Below are positions 51,413 to 59,775 of a stretch of 64,000 nucleotides of DNA, one piece after another. Position numbers and translations under genes: made by a program. A model generated the notes under the pieces. That model saw only the letters and a program-made list of their open reading frames with translations, made no database searches and was not told the DNA's origin. Source of the stretch: Streptomyces sp. H39-S7 (GTDB lineage Bacteria > Actinomycetota > Actinomycetes > Streptomycetales > Streptomycetaceae). The stretch covers positions 1 to 64,000 of the forward strand of contig NZ_JAPVLU010000030.1 of NCBI RefSeq assembly GCF_027158205.1. Direction: 5' to 3'. Every line of letters begins with the position of its first letter. Within the stretch, counting starts at the first letter, position 1.

Positions 51413-51946
51413 TCAGCCGACCCGCGCGGCGATGGCATGGGCGCACACCAGCGTCGGGGTGCTGGTGGTGTCCACCTCGAAGTCGTACTCCACCCCTTCG
51501 TGCACGATCAGGGCCTGGCTGCGCGCCATGCCCCCGGGCCGGTCGCCGCGCGCGGCCTCCCGCTCCTCGGCGACCCCGGCCTCGCACCGCACGCCGACCC
51601 ACAGCACGTCGAGCCCGACCAGCGCGGTGCGCCACCTGGCCTGCGAGTCGGCGCCGCCGAGGAAGACGTCGTCGACGACGATCCGGGCACCGGCGCGTGC
51701 CATGGCCGCGATCCCCTCGGCCCAGGCCACGTCGAGCAGCCGGAACACGGCCCCGGTGGTCACCTCGCCGTCCGGACCGAAGACGATCCCCGCGTCCGAG
51801 GCCCGCATCGCCGCGGGCAGCGCCTCGACCAGGGTGTCGACGCCGAACGACAGCCACGGCTCCGGAAGGACGCTTTGCAGACAGCGGGCGAGGCCGCTCT
51901 TCCCCGAGCTCGATCCGCCGTTGAGAACGATCACCTGAGTGGGCAT
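51413..51946 (-). CDS. Chloramphenicol phosphotransferase-like (CPT) P-loop kinase
   Basis: A 177-residue P-loop kinase. Walker A LNGGSSSGKSGLARCLQ is followed by WLSFGVDTLVEALP, where Asp is at the position of the catalytic Asp37 of S. venezuelae CPT. VVDDVFLGGADSQARWR and a C-terminal DFEVDTTSTPTLVCA also fit. Many members are not chloramphenicol-specific, so resistance should not be assumed. ATG at 51946. It is followed by a separate phosphotriesterase-type operon on the same strand. Confidence 0.88.
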   Translation of the reverse strand: MPTQVIVLNGGSSSGKSGLARCLQSVLPEPWLSFGVDTLVEALPAAMRASDAGIVFGPDGEVTTGAVFRLLDVAWAEGIAAMARAGARIVVDDVFLGGADSQARWRTALVGLDVLWVGVRCEAGVAEEREAARGDRPGGMARSQALIVHEGVEYDFEVDTTSTPTLVCAHAIAARVG

Positions 51947-52047
51947 TGCGCCACCGTAGGCGTCGGGAGAGGAAGCGGCCACCGGATACCGAGCGTCCGG
52001 GATGGCGGGACGAGCCCGCCGTCGTCGCCGAGTCGGCGACCGGGGTG

Positions 52048-52989
52048 CTATCCGCCGGTCCACTCCGCCGACAGCGCACGCGCCGGATTGGTCGTGAAGA
52101 CCGCCTCGGCGGCCTGCGCGCCCAGTTCGCGTTCGATGCGCGGTCGCAGCGTGTGCAGCAGGTACGGCATGCCCGGCCCGCCGCCGGTCGCGGCACGTGC
52201 CCCGGCCGTCGTGGTGTCACCGCCGAGCAGCAGCTGCTCGGTGTGGCCGGCCTCGGCGAGGGCCAGCAGGCAGTCCAGCAGCCGCCAGTCCGTCGCGTGG
52301 TTGGCCCGGGAGGGGCCGTCGAAGGCGAGGAAGGCGCCCGACGCGGCGAGTTCGCGGTGCGCGCGCGGGTCCGGCGAGCGGTTGAGGTGGCCGAGGATCA
52401 CGCTCGCCGGCGGCACCTCCAGCTTCCCGCAGAGCAGTTCGAGGACGTCGGGCGCGGCCGTGCCCAGCTCGTGGTGGACACCGATCGGGGCACCGGTCGC
52501 GTGATGCGCCCGCGCCGCCGCCGTCATGACGTACCGGGCGTGCGCGTCCAGGCCGTGGAAACCGCCCGCGACCTTGATCATGCCGGCGCGGGCGGTGCCG
52601 GGCGGGGCGTCGGGGTCGTCGCCGGGCCGCAGCCCGAGCGTCAGCTCCGACACGAAGAACTCGGCCAGCCTGCCCCGCAGCCGGTCCAGCGCCCGGGGCG
52701 CGTAGTGCGCGGCCTGGTGCAGCCCGGTCGCGGCCACCACGTGCACGGACGAGGCCCGGGAGACCGCCGGGAGGTCGGCGGCGCGCCGCCCCAGGCCGAA
52801 CGGGGTCCACTGCGCGACGCTCCGGCCGCCCAGCTCGTGGAAGGCCCGCAGCTCGGCCTCCGCCGCCCCGGGGGAGTCCAGCTCCTGTCCCGCGAGGGCC
52901 GGAACGCGGAAGAAGAGGTGGTCGTGGGCGTCAGCGACGCCCAACTCGCCGGGCGGGATGTCGCCGAGGACCGTACGGACGGCCCTCAT
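52048..52989 (-). CDS. Phosphotriesterase-family (PLL-type) metallohydrolase
   Basis: A 313-residue amidohydrolase-fold enzyme. The binuclear site is complete: His22 and His24 in ADAHDHLFF, the carboxylated Lys139 in MIKVAGG, His173 in VHHELG, His201 in LGHLNRSPDP and Asp258 in LLLGGDTTT. The family includes phosphotriesterases and lactonases (some hydrolyse homoserine lactones); which applies is not clear. It is the third gene of the TetR-linked operon, with an ATGA overlap with the preceding gene. Confidence 0.85.
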   Translation of the reverse strand: MRAVRTVLGDIPPGELGVADAHDHLFFRVPALAGQELDSPGAAEAELRAFHELGGRSVAQWTPFGLGRRAADLPAVSRASSVHVVAATGLHQAAHYAPRALDRLRGRLAEFFVSELTLGLRPGDDPDAPPGTARAGMIKVAGGFHGLDAHARYVMTAAARAHHATGAPIGVHHELGTAAPDVLELLCGKLEVPPASVILGHLNRSPDPRAHRELAASGAFLAFDGPSRANHATDWRLLDCLLALAEAGHTEQLLLGGDTTTAGARAATGGGPGMPYLLHTLRPRIERELGAQAAEAVFTTNPARALSAEWTGG

Positions 52990-53372
52990 ACGGTGTCCTT
53001 CGCGAGCGCGGCCGTCACGACGCGCAGCCCCGCCAGTGCCTTCGGCACCCCGATGTACGGCGCCAGGTGGACCATCACCTCGACGATCTCCCGCGGTTCG
53101 ATCCCGATGCGCAGGCTGATCCGCACATGGTCGTCCAACTGCGGTTCCACACCGCCCAGCGCCGCCAGCGCGGCGAGGTTGGCGATCTGCCGGTCGCGCA
53201 GCGCCAGCCCCTCGCGCTGGTAGGTGCCGCCGAACAGGGCCGTCACGATCCAGTCGGGGAATCCGGGGGCGACCTCGTCGAGGCGCGCGAGGGTGGCCTC
53301 GATGGTCTCCGGGCCCGCCAGTTCGCCGAGCAGCCGGTAACCGGCCTCGCGATCGATCTCCGCCCGCTTCAC
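52986..53372 (-). CDS. Carboxymuconolactone decarboxylase-family protein
   Basis: A 128-residue AhpD/CMD-fold protein: RLDEVAPGFPDWIVTALFGG, LRDRQIANLAALAALG, RISLRIGIEPREIVEVMVHL and the C-terminal GLRVVTAALAK. It lacks the CxxC of peroxidase-type AhpD, so it is a gamma-CMD-like member. The GTG at 53372 overlaps the upstream stop (GTGA) and its stop overlaps the next start (ATGA), giving three tightly coupled genes. Substrate unknown. Confidence 0.85.
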   Translation of the reverse strand: MKRAEIDREAGYRLLGELAGPETIEATLARLDEVAPGFPDWIVTALFGGTYQREGLALRDRQIANLAALAALGGVEPQLDDHVRISLRIGIEPREIVEVMVHLAPYIGVPKALAGLRVVTAALAKDTV

Positions 53373-53953
53373 CAGTGCCGTCCCGTCCCGATGGTGTCCT
53401 GTTCCGGCGCCGACAGGTGCAGCACCTGGTAGCGGTCCCCGGCCTCGGCGGGGGCGGTGTGCTCCCAGAGGGTGAAGTGCAGCAGTTCCCAGTGGCGGGG
53501 GTCGACGGCGAGTGCCGCCGAGTGCACCCCGGGGGTGGCGGCGTACTCGCGGGCGGTATCGAGCGCCCGGTCGATGACGGCGGCCGGGTTCTCGCCGGGA
53601 GGGATCGGCAGGGCGCGCCGGGTGGCCGCCCGGGGGACCGTGCGCGCCGCGGGGCCGGGTTCGAAGGCCAGCCCCGTCCAGTGCCCGACCTCGGGGCGGC
53701 CGAAGTCGTCGATGATCCCCTGGAATCCCGGCCCCCACAGGAAGCTGTTCATCCCTTGCGGCGTGTTCCACAGGTAGAACGGCGCGTACTGGTTGACGGG
53801 CGAGAGGTCGGTTCCGCGCTCGCGGATGAGGTAGGCCTTGAGGCCGAGGCCGGGGAAGTCGTCGAGGAGGCGGCCCCGGGACTCGACCCGACGGCGGATG
53901 ATCCTCATGTCGTAGTCGGCGGGCAGCGTGATCCGGTACTGCATGGCGTGCAT
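53369..53953 (-). CDS. DUF4865 family protein
   Basis: A 194-residue protein beginning MHAMQYRITLPADYDMRIIRRRV, the standard head of the DUF4865 family, with FPGLGLKAYLIRERGT, YAPFYLWNTPQGMNSFLWGPG and FGRPEVGHWTGLAF. The first part resembles antibiotic-monooxygenase-like barrels. It is the first gene of the operon. Together with CMD and the phosphotriesterase it suggests breakdown of a reactive small molecule. Confidence 0.85.
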   Translation of the reverse strand: MHAMQYRITLPADYDMRIIRRRVESRGRLLDDFPGLGLKAYLIRERGTDLSPVNQYAPFYLWNTPQGMNSFLWGPGFQGIIDDFGRPEVGHWTGLAFEPGPAARTVPRAATRRALPIPPGENPAAVIDRALDTAREYAATPGVHSAALAVDPRHWELLHFTLWEHTAPAEAGDRYQVLHLSAPEQDTIGTGRHW

Positions 53954-53983
53954 CGGGCTGAACTCCCTACGGCGCGGCGGTGG

Positions 53984-54559
53984 TCACTTCCGGGGTGCGG
54001 TCGAGCGGGCGGCGAGCAGGGCGACCGCGCCGCGTACCGCCTGGTGGAACGGCTCCTGCGAGTCCTCGGCGCGGGCGAGCACATAGCCGCCCTGGACGAC
54101 GGCGGTGATCATGGCAGCGGTGTCCCGCGGATCGAGCGCGGCGTCGAACTCGCCCGCGGCCAGGCCCTCGGCGATGATCTCCGCGAGCCTTCCGCGCAGC
54201 CAGGCGAACGTCTCCTGCACCGGGCGGAGCAGCTCAGGGCTGTCGATCACGTCCGGGTCCATGGCCATCCGGCCGACCCGGCAGCCGCGCAACGCGTCCC
54301 GCTCGCGCAGCAGATAGGCCGATACCCGCTCCAGGGCCGTGCCGCCGCCGCACATCTGGGCGTCGGCCTGGGCCATCAGCTGGTCCGCGCTGCGCCGCAT
54401 CGCGGTCAGCGCGAGCTCGGGCTTGCCGGAGAAGTGGTGGTACATGCTGCCCTGGCCGGCGCCCGCGTGCTGCTGGATGGCCTTGGGGCTGGTGCCGGTG
54501 TAGCCGCGTTCCCACAGGAGTTCCTGCGTGCTCTCGATCAACCGTTCCGCGGTGTCCAT
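53984..54559 (-). CDS. TetR/AcrR-family repressor of the DUF4865-CMD-PTE operon
   Basis: A 191-residue TetR protein. HTH LIESTQELLWERGYTGTSPK then AIQQHAGAGQGSMYHHFSGKPEL; the ligand domain has AMDPDVIDSPELLRP and AALDPRDTAAMITAVVQGGYV. ATG at 54559 is 8 bp before a 20-bp palindrome (54568-54587) that it probably binds. It is the first gene transcribed on this strand, 30 bp before DUF4865, so it likely autoregulates the whole unit. Confidence 0.9.
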   Translation of the reverse strand: MDTAERLIESTQELLWERGYTGTSPKAIQQHAGAGQGSMYHHFSGKPELALTAMRRSADQLMAQADAQMCGGGTALERVSAYLLRERDALRGCRVGRMAMDPDVIDSPELLRPVQETFAWLRGRLAEIIAEGLAAGEFDAALDPRDTAAMITAVVQGGYVLARAEDSQEPFHQAVRGAVALLAARSTAPRK

Positions 54560-54567
54560 GAGTCGAG

Positions 54568-54587
54568 TGTACATACTAGTAGGTACA
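54568..54587. promoter_or_regulatory. TetR autoregulatory palindrome
   Basis: TGTACATACTAGTAGGTACA is a 20-bp palindrome with one mismatched pair, around a TACTAGTA core. It covers positions -9 to -28 from the TetR start codon, where binding would block transcription. Confidence 0.85.
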
Positions 54588-54654
54588 GAAGGCACGCGCT
54601 GAGGATTGCGCCGCACGTCGCACGGTACGGCGCATCCTCGGGCGGCCGGCCGGC

Positions 54655-54999
54655 TCAGTCGCGCACGAAGCCGTAGGCCCGCTCCACGCGGGCGACTTCG
54701 ACGCTGTAGGAGGCGTACCACCGCTCCCGGCCGAGCCGTTGCACCTCCAGGTGCTCCGGATCCTGCTTCCAGGAGGCTATGGACTCGGCGTCCCGGTAGT
54801 AGACCACCAGCAGGTCACGGCCGTCAGGACCGCTCTCCGACTCGCGGCCCAGGTACCCGGGCCACTTCTCGGAGAGCGGTCCCATGCGGCGGTTGGCGTC
54901 CGCGTATCCCTCCGGGTCCTCGCCGCTGGGAAGCGTCGTGATGATGACGGCGTAGTACGGGGGTTCAGGGCGCTGGAACGAGGTGGACTCGGCGGACAT
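54655..54999 (-). CDS. Small antibiotic-biosynthesis-monooxygenase-fold (ABM) protein
   Basis: A 114-residue single-domain protein: YYAVIITTLPSGEDPEGYAD, RMGPLSEKWPGYLGRES, GRDLLVVYYRDAESIASWKQ and HLEVQRLGRERWYASYSVEV fit the ABM/Dabb ferredoxin-like fold, where residues such as the late His and Trp line a small pocket. The function is unknown. It is oriented like the TetR unit but is separate, being upstream of the TetR palindrome. Confidence 0.8.
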   Translation of the reverse strand: MSAESTSFQRPEPPYYAVIITTLPSGEDPEGYADANRRMGPLSEKWPGYLGRESESGPDGRDLLVVYYRDAESIASWKQDPEHLEVQRLGRERWYASYSVEVARVERAYGFVRD

Positions 55000-55066
55000 G
55001 CGCGCACTCCGATCGACGGGGATCCGGACCGCCGATCGTAGGCGCCGCCACTGACAGCGACCCCGG

Positions 55067-56701
55067 CTACCGCTCGGCCTCCGCCGCGTCGGTGGCCACC
55101 GAGCGGGCCCAGCGGTAGTCGGCCTTGCCGCTGGGGGAGCGCTGGATGCGGTCCATCACGACGAGGCTGCGCGGGATCTTGTAGCCGGCCAGCCGGGTGC
55201 GGCAGTGCGCCTGGATGTCGTCGAGGGTCAGCGGGTCCGCGCCGTCGCGCGGTTGCACGACGGCGGCGACGTGGTTGCCCCACTTCTCGTCGGGCACCCC
55301 GGCGACCAGCGCGTCGTAGACGTCGGGGTGGGCCTTGAGGGCCTCCTCGACCTCCTCCGGATAGACCTTCTCGCCACCGGTGTTGATGCACTGCGAACCG
55401 CGCCCCAGGACGGTGACGACGCCGTCCTCGTCGACCGTCGCCATGTCCCCGAGCAGCACCCACCGCTCGCCGTCCCGCTGGAAGAACGTCTCCGCCGTCT
55501 TCGCGGGGTCGTTGTAGTAGCCGAGCGGAACGTGCCCGCGCAGCGCGATGCGTCCCGCCTCGCCGACCGCGACCGGCTGCGTCGTGGCCAGGTCGACCAC
55601 GGCGATGTGCGCGTTGACCCGCAGCCGGAAGCCGTTGGCGGGGCCGGAGTCGTCGGTGGCCGTGCCGTTGAAGCCGGACTCCGAGGAGCCGAAGTTGTTG
55701 AGGATCATGACGGTCGGGACCAGTGCCTGGAACTGGGCGCGGACGGTCTCCGACATGATCGCGCCCGAGCTGGAGATGGTGAACAGGGAGGAGCAGTCGG
55801 TGCCCGCCATCGGCCCGGCCAGCGCGTCGGCCAGCGGCCGGAGCATCGCGTCGCCGACCAGTGAGACGCTGCTGACCTTCTCCTTCTCGACGGTGCGCAG
55901 CACCTCCTCCGGCACGTACTTGCGGTGGATGACGATCTTCTGGCCGAAGTTGAAGCCGATGAACGCGGTGAGCGTGGACGTGCCGTGCATCAGCGGCGGG
56001 GTCGGGAAGAAGACCAGCCCCTCGCCGCCCGCGGCGACCCGCTCCGCCAGCTCCTCGGGCCGTTTGACCGGCTCACCGGTGGGAGCGCCGCCGCCCATGC
56101 CGGAGAAGAACAGGTCCTCCTGGCGCCACATGACGCCCTTGGGCATCCCGGTGGTGCCGCCGGTGTAGATGATGAACTGGTCGTCGGCGGAGCGCTGCGG
56201 GAAGCCGCGGTCCGGCGACCCGGCCGCCTCGGCGTCGGTGAAGGCGACCGGCGCGATGGCCGGTTCCCGCGCGTCCGCGGCCGGTACGCCCACCCGCACG
56301 AGGTGGCGCAGCTTCTCGGTGTGCGGCAGCGCGGCGGCCACCCGGTCGGTGAACTCGGCGTCGAAGACCAGCGCCGTCAGGTCCGCGTCCCGGTAGAGGT
56401 AGACCAGTTCCTCCTCCACGTACCGGTAGTTGACGTTCACCGGAACGGCGCGCGCCTTGACGCAGGCCAGCGCCGTCTGCAGGTACTCGATGCCGTTGTA
56501 GAGGTGCAGGCCGACGTGGTCGCCGGGACGGATCCCGTGGTCGATCAGGTGGTGGGCGATCCGGTTCGCGGCCGTGTCGAGCCGGGCGTACGTCAGCCGG
56601 CGCTCGGCGCCCGTGCCGGGGTGGTCGATGTAGACGAGCGCCTCGCGGTCCGGGACCACGTCCACGACCGACTCGAAGAGGTCGGCAAGGTTGTACTCCA
56701 C
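55067..56701 (-). CDS. FadD19-like acyl-CoA synthetase (steroid side-chain type)
   Basis: A 544-residue adenylate-forming ligase. FESVVDVVPDREALVYIDHP, the P-loop YTGGTTGMPKGVMWRQEDLF, SVSLVGDAMLRPLADAL, NFGSSESGFNGT, GDMATVDEDGVVTVLGRGSQ and the terminal RSPSGKADYRWA closely follow M. tuberculosis FadD19, the C24/C26 cholestenoate ligase. It would activate a steroid- or sterol-like acid. It is divergent from the EchA19-like gene, as in the mycobacterial Rv3515c/Rv3516 pair. Confidence 0.87.
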   Translation of the reverse strand: MEYNLADLFESVVDVVPDREALVYIDHPGTGAERRLTYARLDTAANRIAHHLIDHGIRPGDHVGLHLYNGIEYLQTALACVKARAVPVNVNYRYVEEELVYLYRDADLTALVFDAEFTDRVAAALPHTEKLRHLVRVGVPAADAREPAIAPVAFTDAEAAGSPDRGFPQRSADDQFIIYTGGTTGMPKGVMWRQEDLFFSGMGGGAPTGEPVKRPEELAERVAAGGEGLVFFPTPPLMHGTSTLTAFIGFNFGQKIVIHRKYVPEEVLRTVEKEKVSSVSLVGDAMLRPLADALAGPMAGTDCSSLFTISSSGAIMSETVRAQFQALVPTVMILNNFGSSESGFNGTATDDSGPANGFRLRVNAHIAVVDLATTQPVAVGEAGRIALRGHVPLGYYNDPAKTAETFFQRDGERWVLLGDMATVDEDGVVTVLGRGSQCINTGGEKVYPEEVEEALKAHPDVYDALVAGVPDEKWGNHVAAVVQPRDGADPLTLDDIQAHCRTRLAGYKIPRSLVVMDRIQRSPSGKADYRWARSVATDAAEAER

Positions 56702-56787
56702 GGCTCCTCCAGCCTCGATGCTGCGAAGGTCTCGGCGGTCATTAGAACCCTCCTGGAGTGAGGTGGGAAGGGTTACCGGGCCGGAAA

Positions 56788-56804
56788 TCTGACTGGTAGT
56801 CAGA
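56788..56804. promoter_or_regulatory. TCTGAC-N5-GTCAGA operator, shared with 46587-46607
   Basis: TCTGACTGGTAGTCAGA (56788-56804) is a perfect palindrome with a 3-bp centre. The same half-sites at the same spacing occur before the nitronate monooxygenase operon. It lies in the 181-bp divergent gap between the FadD19-like and EchA19-like genes. Confidence 0.75.
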
Positions 56805-56831
56805 AAACTATTGAACTCGACCTGCGCCTAC

Positions 56832-56845
56832 TGCAACCTGTTCTA
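56832..56845. promoter_or_regulatory. KstR-type operator before the EchA19-like gene
   Basis: TGCAACCTGTTCTA (56832-56845) fits TnnAACnnGTTnnA exactly, like the site at 42141. It is about 40 bp before the EchA19-like start, so it probably controls this operon and perhaps the divergent ligase gene. Confidence 0.7.
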
Positions 56846-56882
56846 GGTCCGCGACGGAAGACTGCGACCTTGGAGGCCGGCC

Positions 56883-57689
56883 ATGGGCGGCACGGAACAT
56901 CTCACGGTGGAACGCGTCGGCGCGACGCTCGTACTGACGCTGAACCGGCCCGAGGCGAAGAACGCCCTCTCGCTGCCGATGCTGGTCGGCCTGTACGACG
57001 GCTGGCTGGAGGCCGACGCCGACGACACCATCCGCTCCATCGTCCTCACCGGGGCCGGCGGCACGTTCTGCGCCGGCATGGACCTCAAGGCGCTGGCCTC
57101 CGACGACGGCGCGATGGCTGGACAGGGGTACCGCGACCGGATGAAGGAGGACCCGGACCTGCACTGGAAGGCCATGCTCCGGCACCACCGGCCGCGCAAA
57201 CCGGTGATCGCCGCCGTGGAGGGGTACTGCGTGGCCGGCGGCACCGAGATCCTGCAGGGCACCGACATCCGCGTCGCCGGGGAGAGCGCCACCCTCGGCC
57301 TCTTCGAGGTCCGGCGCGCGCTCTTCCCGATCGGCGGCTCCACCGTGCGGCTGCCCCGCCAGATCCCCCGCACCCACGCGCTGGAGATGCTGCTCACCGG
57401 CCGCCCCTACTCCGCGGCGGAGGCGAAGGAGATCGGCCTGATCGGCCACGTCGTGCCCGACGGCACGGCGCGGGAACGGGCCCTGGAGATCGCGGAACAG
57501 ATCAACGCCAACGGGCCGCTGGCCGTCGAGGCGGTCAAGGCGTCCGTCTACGACACCGCGGAGATGACCGAGACGGAGGGGCTCCAGCACGAACTGGAGC
57601 ACGGCTGGCCGATCTTCGCGACCGCCGACGCGAAGGAAGGCCCCCGCGCCTTCGCCGAGAAGCGCCCGCCCGTCTACCGGCGCCTGTGA
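56883..57689 (+). CDS. EchA19-like enoyl-CoA hydratase
   Basis: A 268-residue crotonase. The oxyanion loops AGGTFCAGMDLKAL and VEGYCVAGGTEILQGTDIRV, VRRALFPIGGSTVRLPRQIP, and GLIGHVVPDGTARERALEIA follow M. tuberculosis EchA19 closely, including the DAKEGPRAFAEKRPP end. EchA19 hydrates steroid-side-chain enoyl-CoA. It heads a four-gene operon with DUF35 and two thiolase-fold proteins. ATG at 56883 is only a few bases after GGAGG. Confidence 0.87.
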   Translation: MGGTEHLTVERVGATLVLTLNRPEAKNALSLPMLVGLYDGWLEADADDTIRSIVLTGAGGTFCAGMDLKALASDDGAMAGQGYRDRMKEDPDLHWKAMLRHHRPRKPVIAAVEGYCVAGGTEILQGTDIRVAGESATLGLFEVRRALFPIGGSTVRLPRQIPRTHALEMLLTGRPYSAAEAKEIGLIGHVVPDGTARERALEIAEQINANGPLAVEAVKASVYDTAEMTETEGLQHELEHGWPIFATADAKEGPRAFAEKRPPVYRRL

Positions 57690-57762
57690 CCGCTCCGTCG
57701 TGCATCCGGCCCGTCCGGCGTGGCCGCAGGTCGCGCACCGCGCAACGAATGGAGACCAGCCC

Positions 57763-58728
57763 ATGACGTCCGCCCCCGCACCGGAGGTGCTCAGCGCACC
57801 CCTGGTGGTCGAATTCCCGTTCACCCGCTCGCTCGGCCCCGTCCAGAGCGCGTTCCTCACCGGCCTGCGCGAACGGACCGTGCTGGGAGTGCGCACCGGC
57901 GACGACCGGGTGCTCGTACCGCCCGTCGAATACGACCCCGTCACCTCGGCGGAGCTGCGGGAACTCGTCGAGGTCGGCGTCACCGGCACCGTCACCACCT
58001 GGGCCTGGAACCCCGACCCCGGACGCAACCAGCCGCTCACCACCCCCTTCGCCTGGGTCCTGGTGCGCCTCGACGGCGCCGACACCGCGATGCTGCACGC
58101 ACTGGACGCGGCAGGACCCGACTCGGTCAGCACCGGCATGCGGGTACGGATCCGGTGGGCCGCCGAACGGGTCGGCGCGATCACCGACATCGCCTGCTTC
58201 GAACCGGACGACGGCACCGGGCGGCGCGAGCCCGGCGCCACCGCGCACACCGGCGAGTTCGCCGACCCGGTGACCGGCATTGTCGCCCTCGCGCGCCTCG
58301 ACTACGTCTACAGCCCCGGCCGCGCCCAGACCCGCTACCTCGCCGCGCTCGCCGACCGCAAGATGATCGGCGAACGCTGCCCGGCCTGCCGCAAGGTCTA
58401 CATCCCGCCCCGGGGTGCCTGCCCCACCTGCGGCGTCGCCACCGAGGAACAGGTGGAAGTGGGGCCCGGCGGCACCATCACCACCTTCTGCATCGTCAAC
58501 ATCAAGGCCCGTGGCCTCGACATCGAAGTGCCGTACGTCTACGCGCACATCGCCCTCGACGGCGCCGACCTCGCCCTGCACGGGCGCATCGGCGGCGTCC
58601 CCTACGACCAGGTGCGGATGGGCATGCGCGTCGAGCCCGTGTGGAGCGACGACGGCGGCTTCCCCGACCACTACCGGCCGACCGGAGAGCCCGACGCCGG
58701 CTACGACACGTACAAGGAGATGGTCTAG
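57763..58728 (+). CDS. DUF35 OB-fold/zinc-ribbon protein, Rv3521-like
   Basis: A 321-residue acyl-CoA-associated protein. The C-terminal half has the zinc ribbon CPACRKVYIPPRGACPTC followed by an OB-fold (ITTFCIVNIKARGLDIEVPY). The N-terminal half is a second related segment. Such DUF35 proteins bind next to thiolases and retro-aldolases; the ChsH2 DUF35 domain with Ltp2 is the known example. The gene order matches mycobacterial Rv3521-Rv3523. GGAGA precedes the ATG at 57763. Confidence 0.87.
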   Translation: MTSAPAPEVLSAPLVVEFPFTRSLGPVQSAFLTGLRERTVLGVRTGDDRVLVPPVEYDPVTSAELRELVEVGVTGTVTTWAWNPDPGRNQPLTTPFAWVLVRLDGADTAMLHALDAAGPDSVSTGMRVRIRWAAERVGAITDIACFEPDDGTGRREPGATAHTGEFADPVTGIVALARLDYVYSPGRAQTRYLAALADRKMIGERCPACRKVYIPPRGACPTCGVATEEQVEVGPGGTITTFCIVNIKARGLDIEVPYVYAHIALDGADLALHGRIGGVPYDQVRMGMRVEPVWSDDGGFPDHYRPTGEPDAGYDTYKEMV

Positions 58729-59775
58729 ATGCGGGACGTCGCGATCGTGGCGTTCGCCCAGAGCCGCCACGTCCGCAGCTCGGCCGAGGTCTCCGAGGTC
58801 GAGATGCTCATGCCCGTGCTCCACGAGGCGCTCGGGCAGGTCGAGCTGAGGGCCGGCGAGATCGGCTTCACCTGCTCCGGCTCCTCCGACTACCTCGCGG
58901 GCCGGGCCTTCTCCTTCACCATGGCCCTGGACGGGGTCGGCGCCTGGCCGCCGATCTCCGAGTCGCACGTCGAGATGGACGGCGCCTGGGCGCTCTACGA
59001 GGCCTGGGTCAAGATCCTCACCGGTGAGGCCGACACCGCGCTGGTGTACTCCTACGGCAAGTCCTCGCCCGGCGACGTCCGCGAGGTACTGACCCGCCAA
59101 CTGGACCCGTACTACGTCGCGCCGCTGTGGCCAGACTCGGTGGCGCTCGCCGCGCTCCAGGCCCAGGCCCTCATCGACGCGGGACACACCGGTGAACCCG
59201 AACTCGCCGCCGTCGCCGCCCGCAGCCGCACCTCGGCGCGCGACAACCCGTACGCGCAGCTCACCACCGTCCGCGAAGGCGAGCGGTACGTCGTCCGGCC
59301 GCTGCGCCGGCAGGACTGCCCGCCGGTCGGCGACGGCGCCGCCGCGATCGTGCTCGCCGCCGGGGACACCGCCCGCCGGCTGTGCGACCGGCCCGCGTGG
59401 ATCCGCGGCCTCGACCACCGCATCGAGGCCCACAGCCTCGGGGTCCGCGACCTCACCGACTCGCCGTCCACCCGGCTCGCGGCCGAACGGGCCGGGCTGT
59501 TCGACGCACCGGTCGACACCGCCGAACTGCACGCGCCGTTCACCTCCCAGGAGATCGTCCTGCGCAGGGCGCTGCGGCTGGGCGACGACGTCGACGTCAA
59601 CCCGTCCGGCGGCCCGCTCGCCGCCAACCCCGTCATGGCCGCCGGTCTGATCCGCCTCGGCGAGGCGGCCGCCCGCATCCACCGCGGCGACTCCGACCGC
59701 GCCGTCGCCCACGCGACCTCGGGACCCTGCCTGCAGCAGAACCTGGTCGCCGTCCTGGAAGGGGATGTGAGATGA
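58729..59775 (+). CDS. Thiolase-fold protein, Rv3522/Ltp4-like
   Basis: A 348-residue thiolase-superfamily protein, starting on the base after the DUF35 stop. The thiolase fold is seen in VAIVAFAQSRHVR, GEADTALVYSYGKSSPGDVR, RQDCPPVGDGAAAIVLAAGD and NPSGGPLAANPVMAAGLIRL. The canonical N-terminal nucleophilic Cys is replaced by the stretch ESHVEMDGAWAL, so it is unlikely to be a true thiolase. A retro-aldolase or structural subunit is more likely. Confidence 0.85.
   Translation: MRDVAIVAFAQSRHVRSSAEVSEVEMLMPVLHEALGQVELRAGEIGFTCSGSSDYLAGRAFSFTMALDGVGAWPPISESHVEMDGAWALYEAWVKILTGEADTALVYSYGKSSPGDVREVLTRQLDPYYVAPLWPDSVALAALQAQALIDAGHTGEPELAAVAARSRTSARDNPYAQLTTVREGERYVVRPLRRQDCPPVGDGAAAIVLAAGDTARRLCDRPAWIRGLDHRIEAHSLGVRDLTDSPSTRLAAERAGLFDAPVDTAELHAPFTSQEIVLRRALRLGDDVDVNPSGGPLAANPVMAAGLIRLGEAAARIHRGDSDRAVAHATSGPCLQQNLVAVLEGDVR

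Noticed and set aside
51413..51946. Chloramphenicol resistance
   Set aside because: The CPT-like fold is clear but many members are not resistance enzymes; no chloramphenicol biosynthetic context is present.
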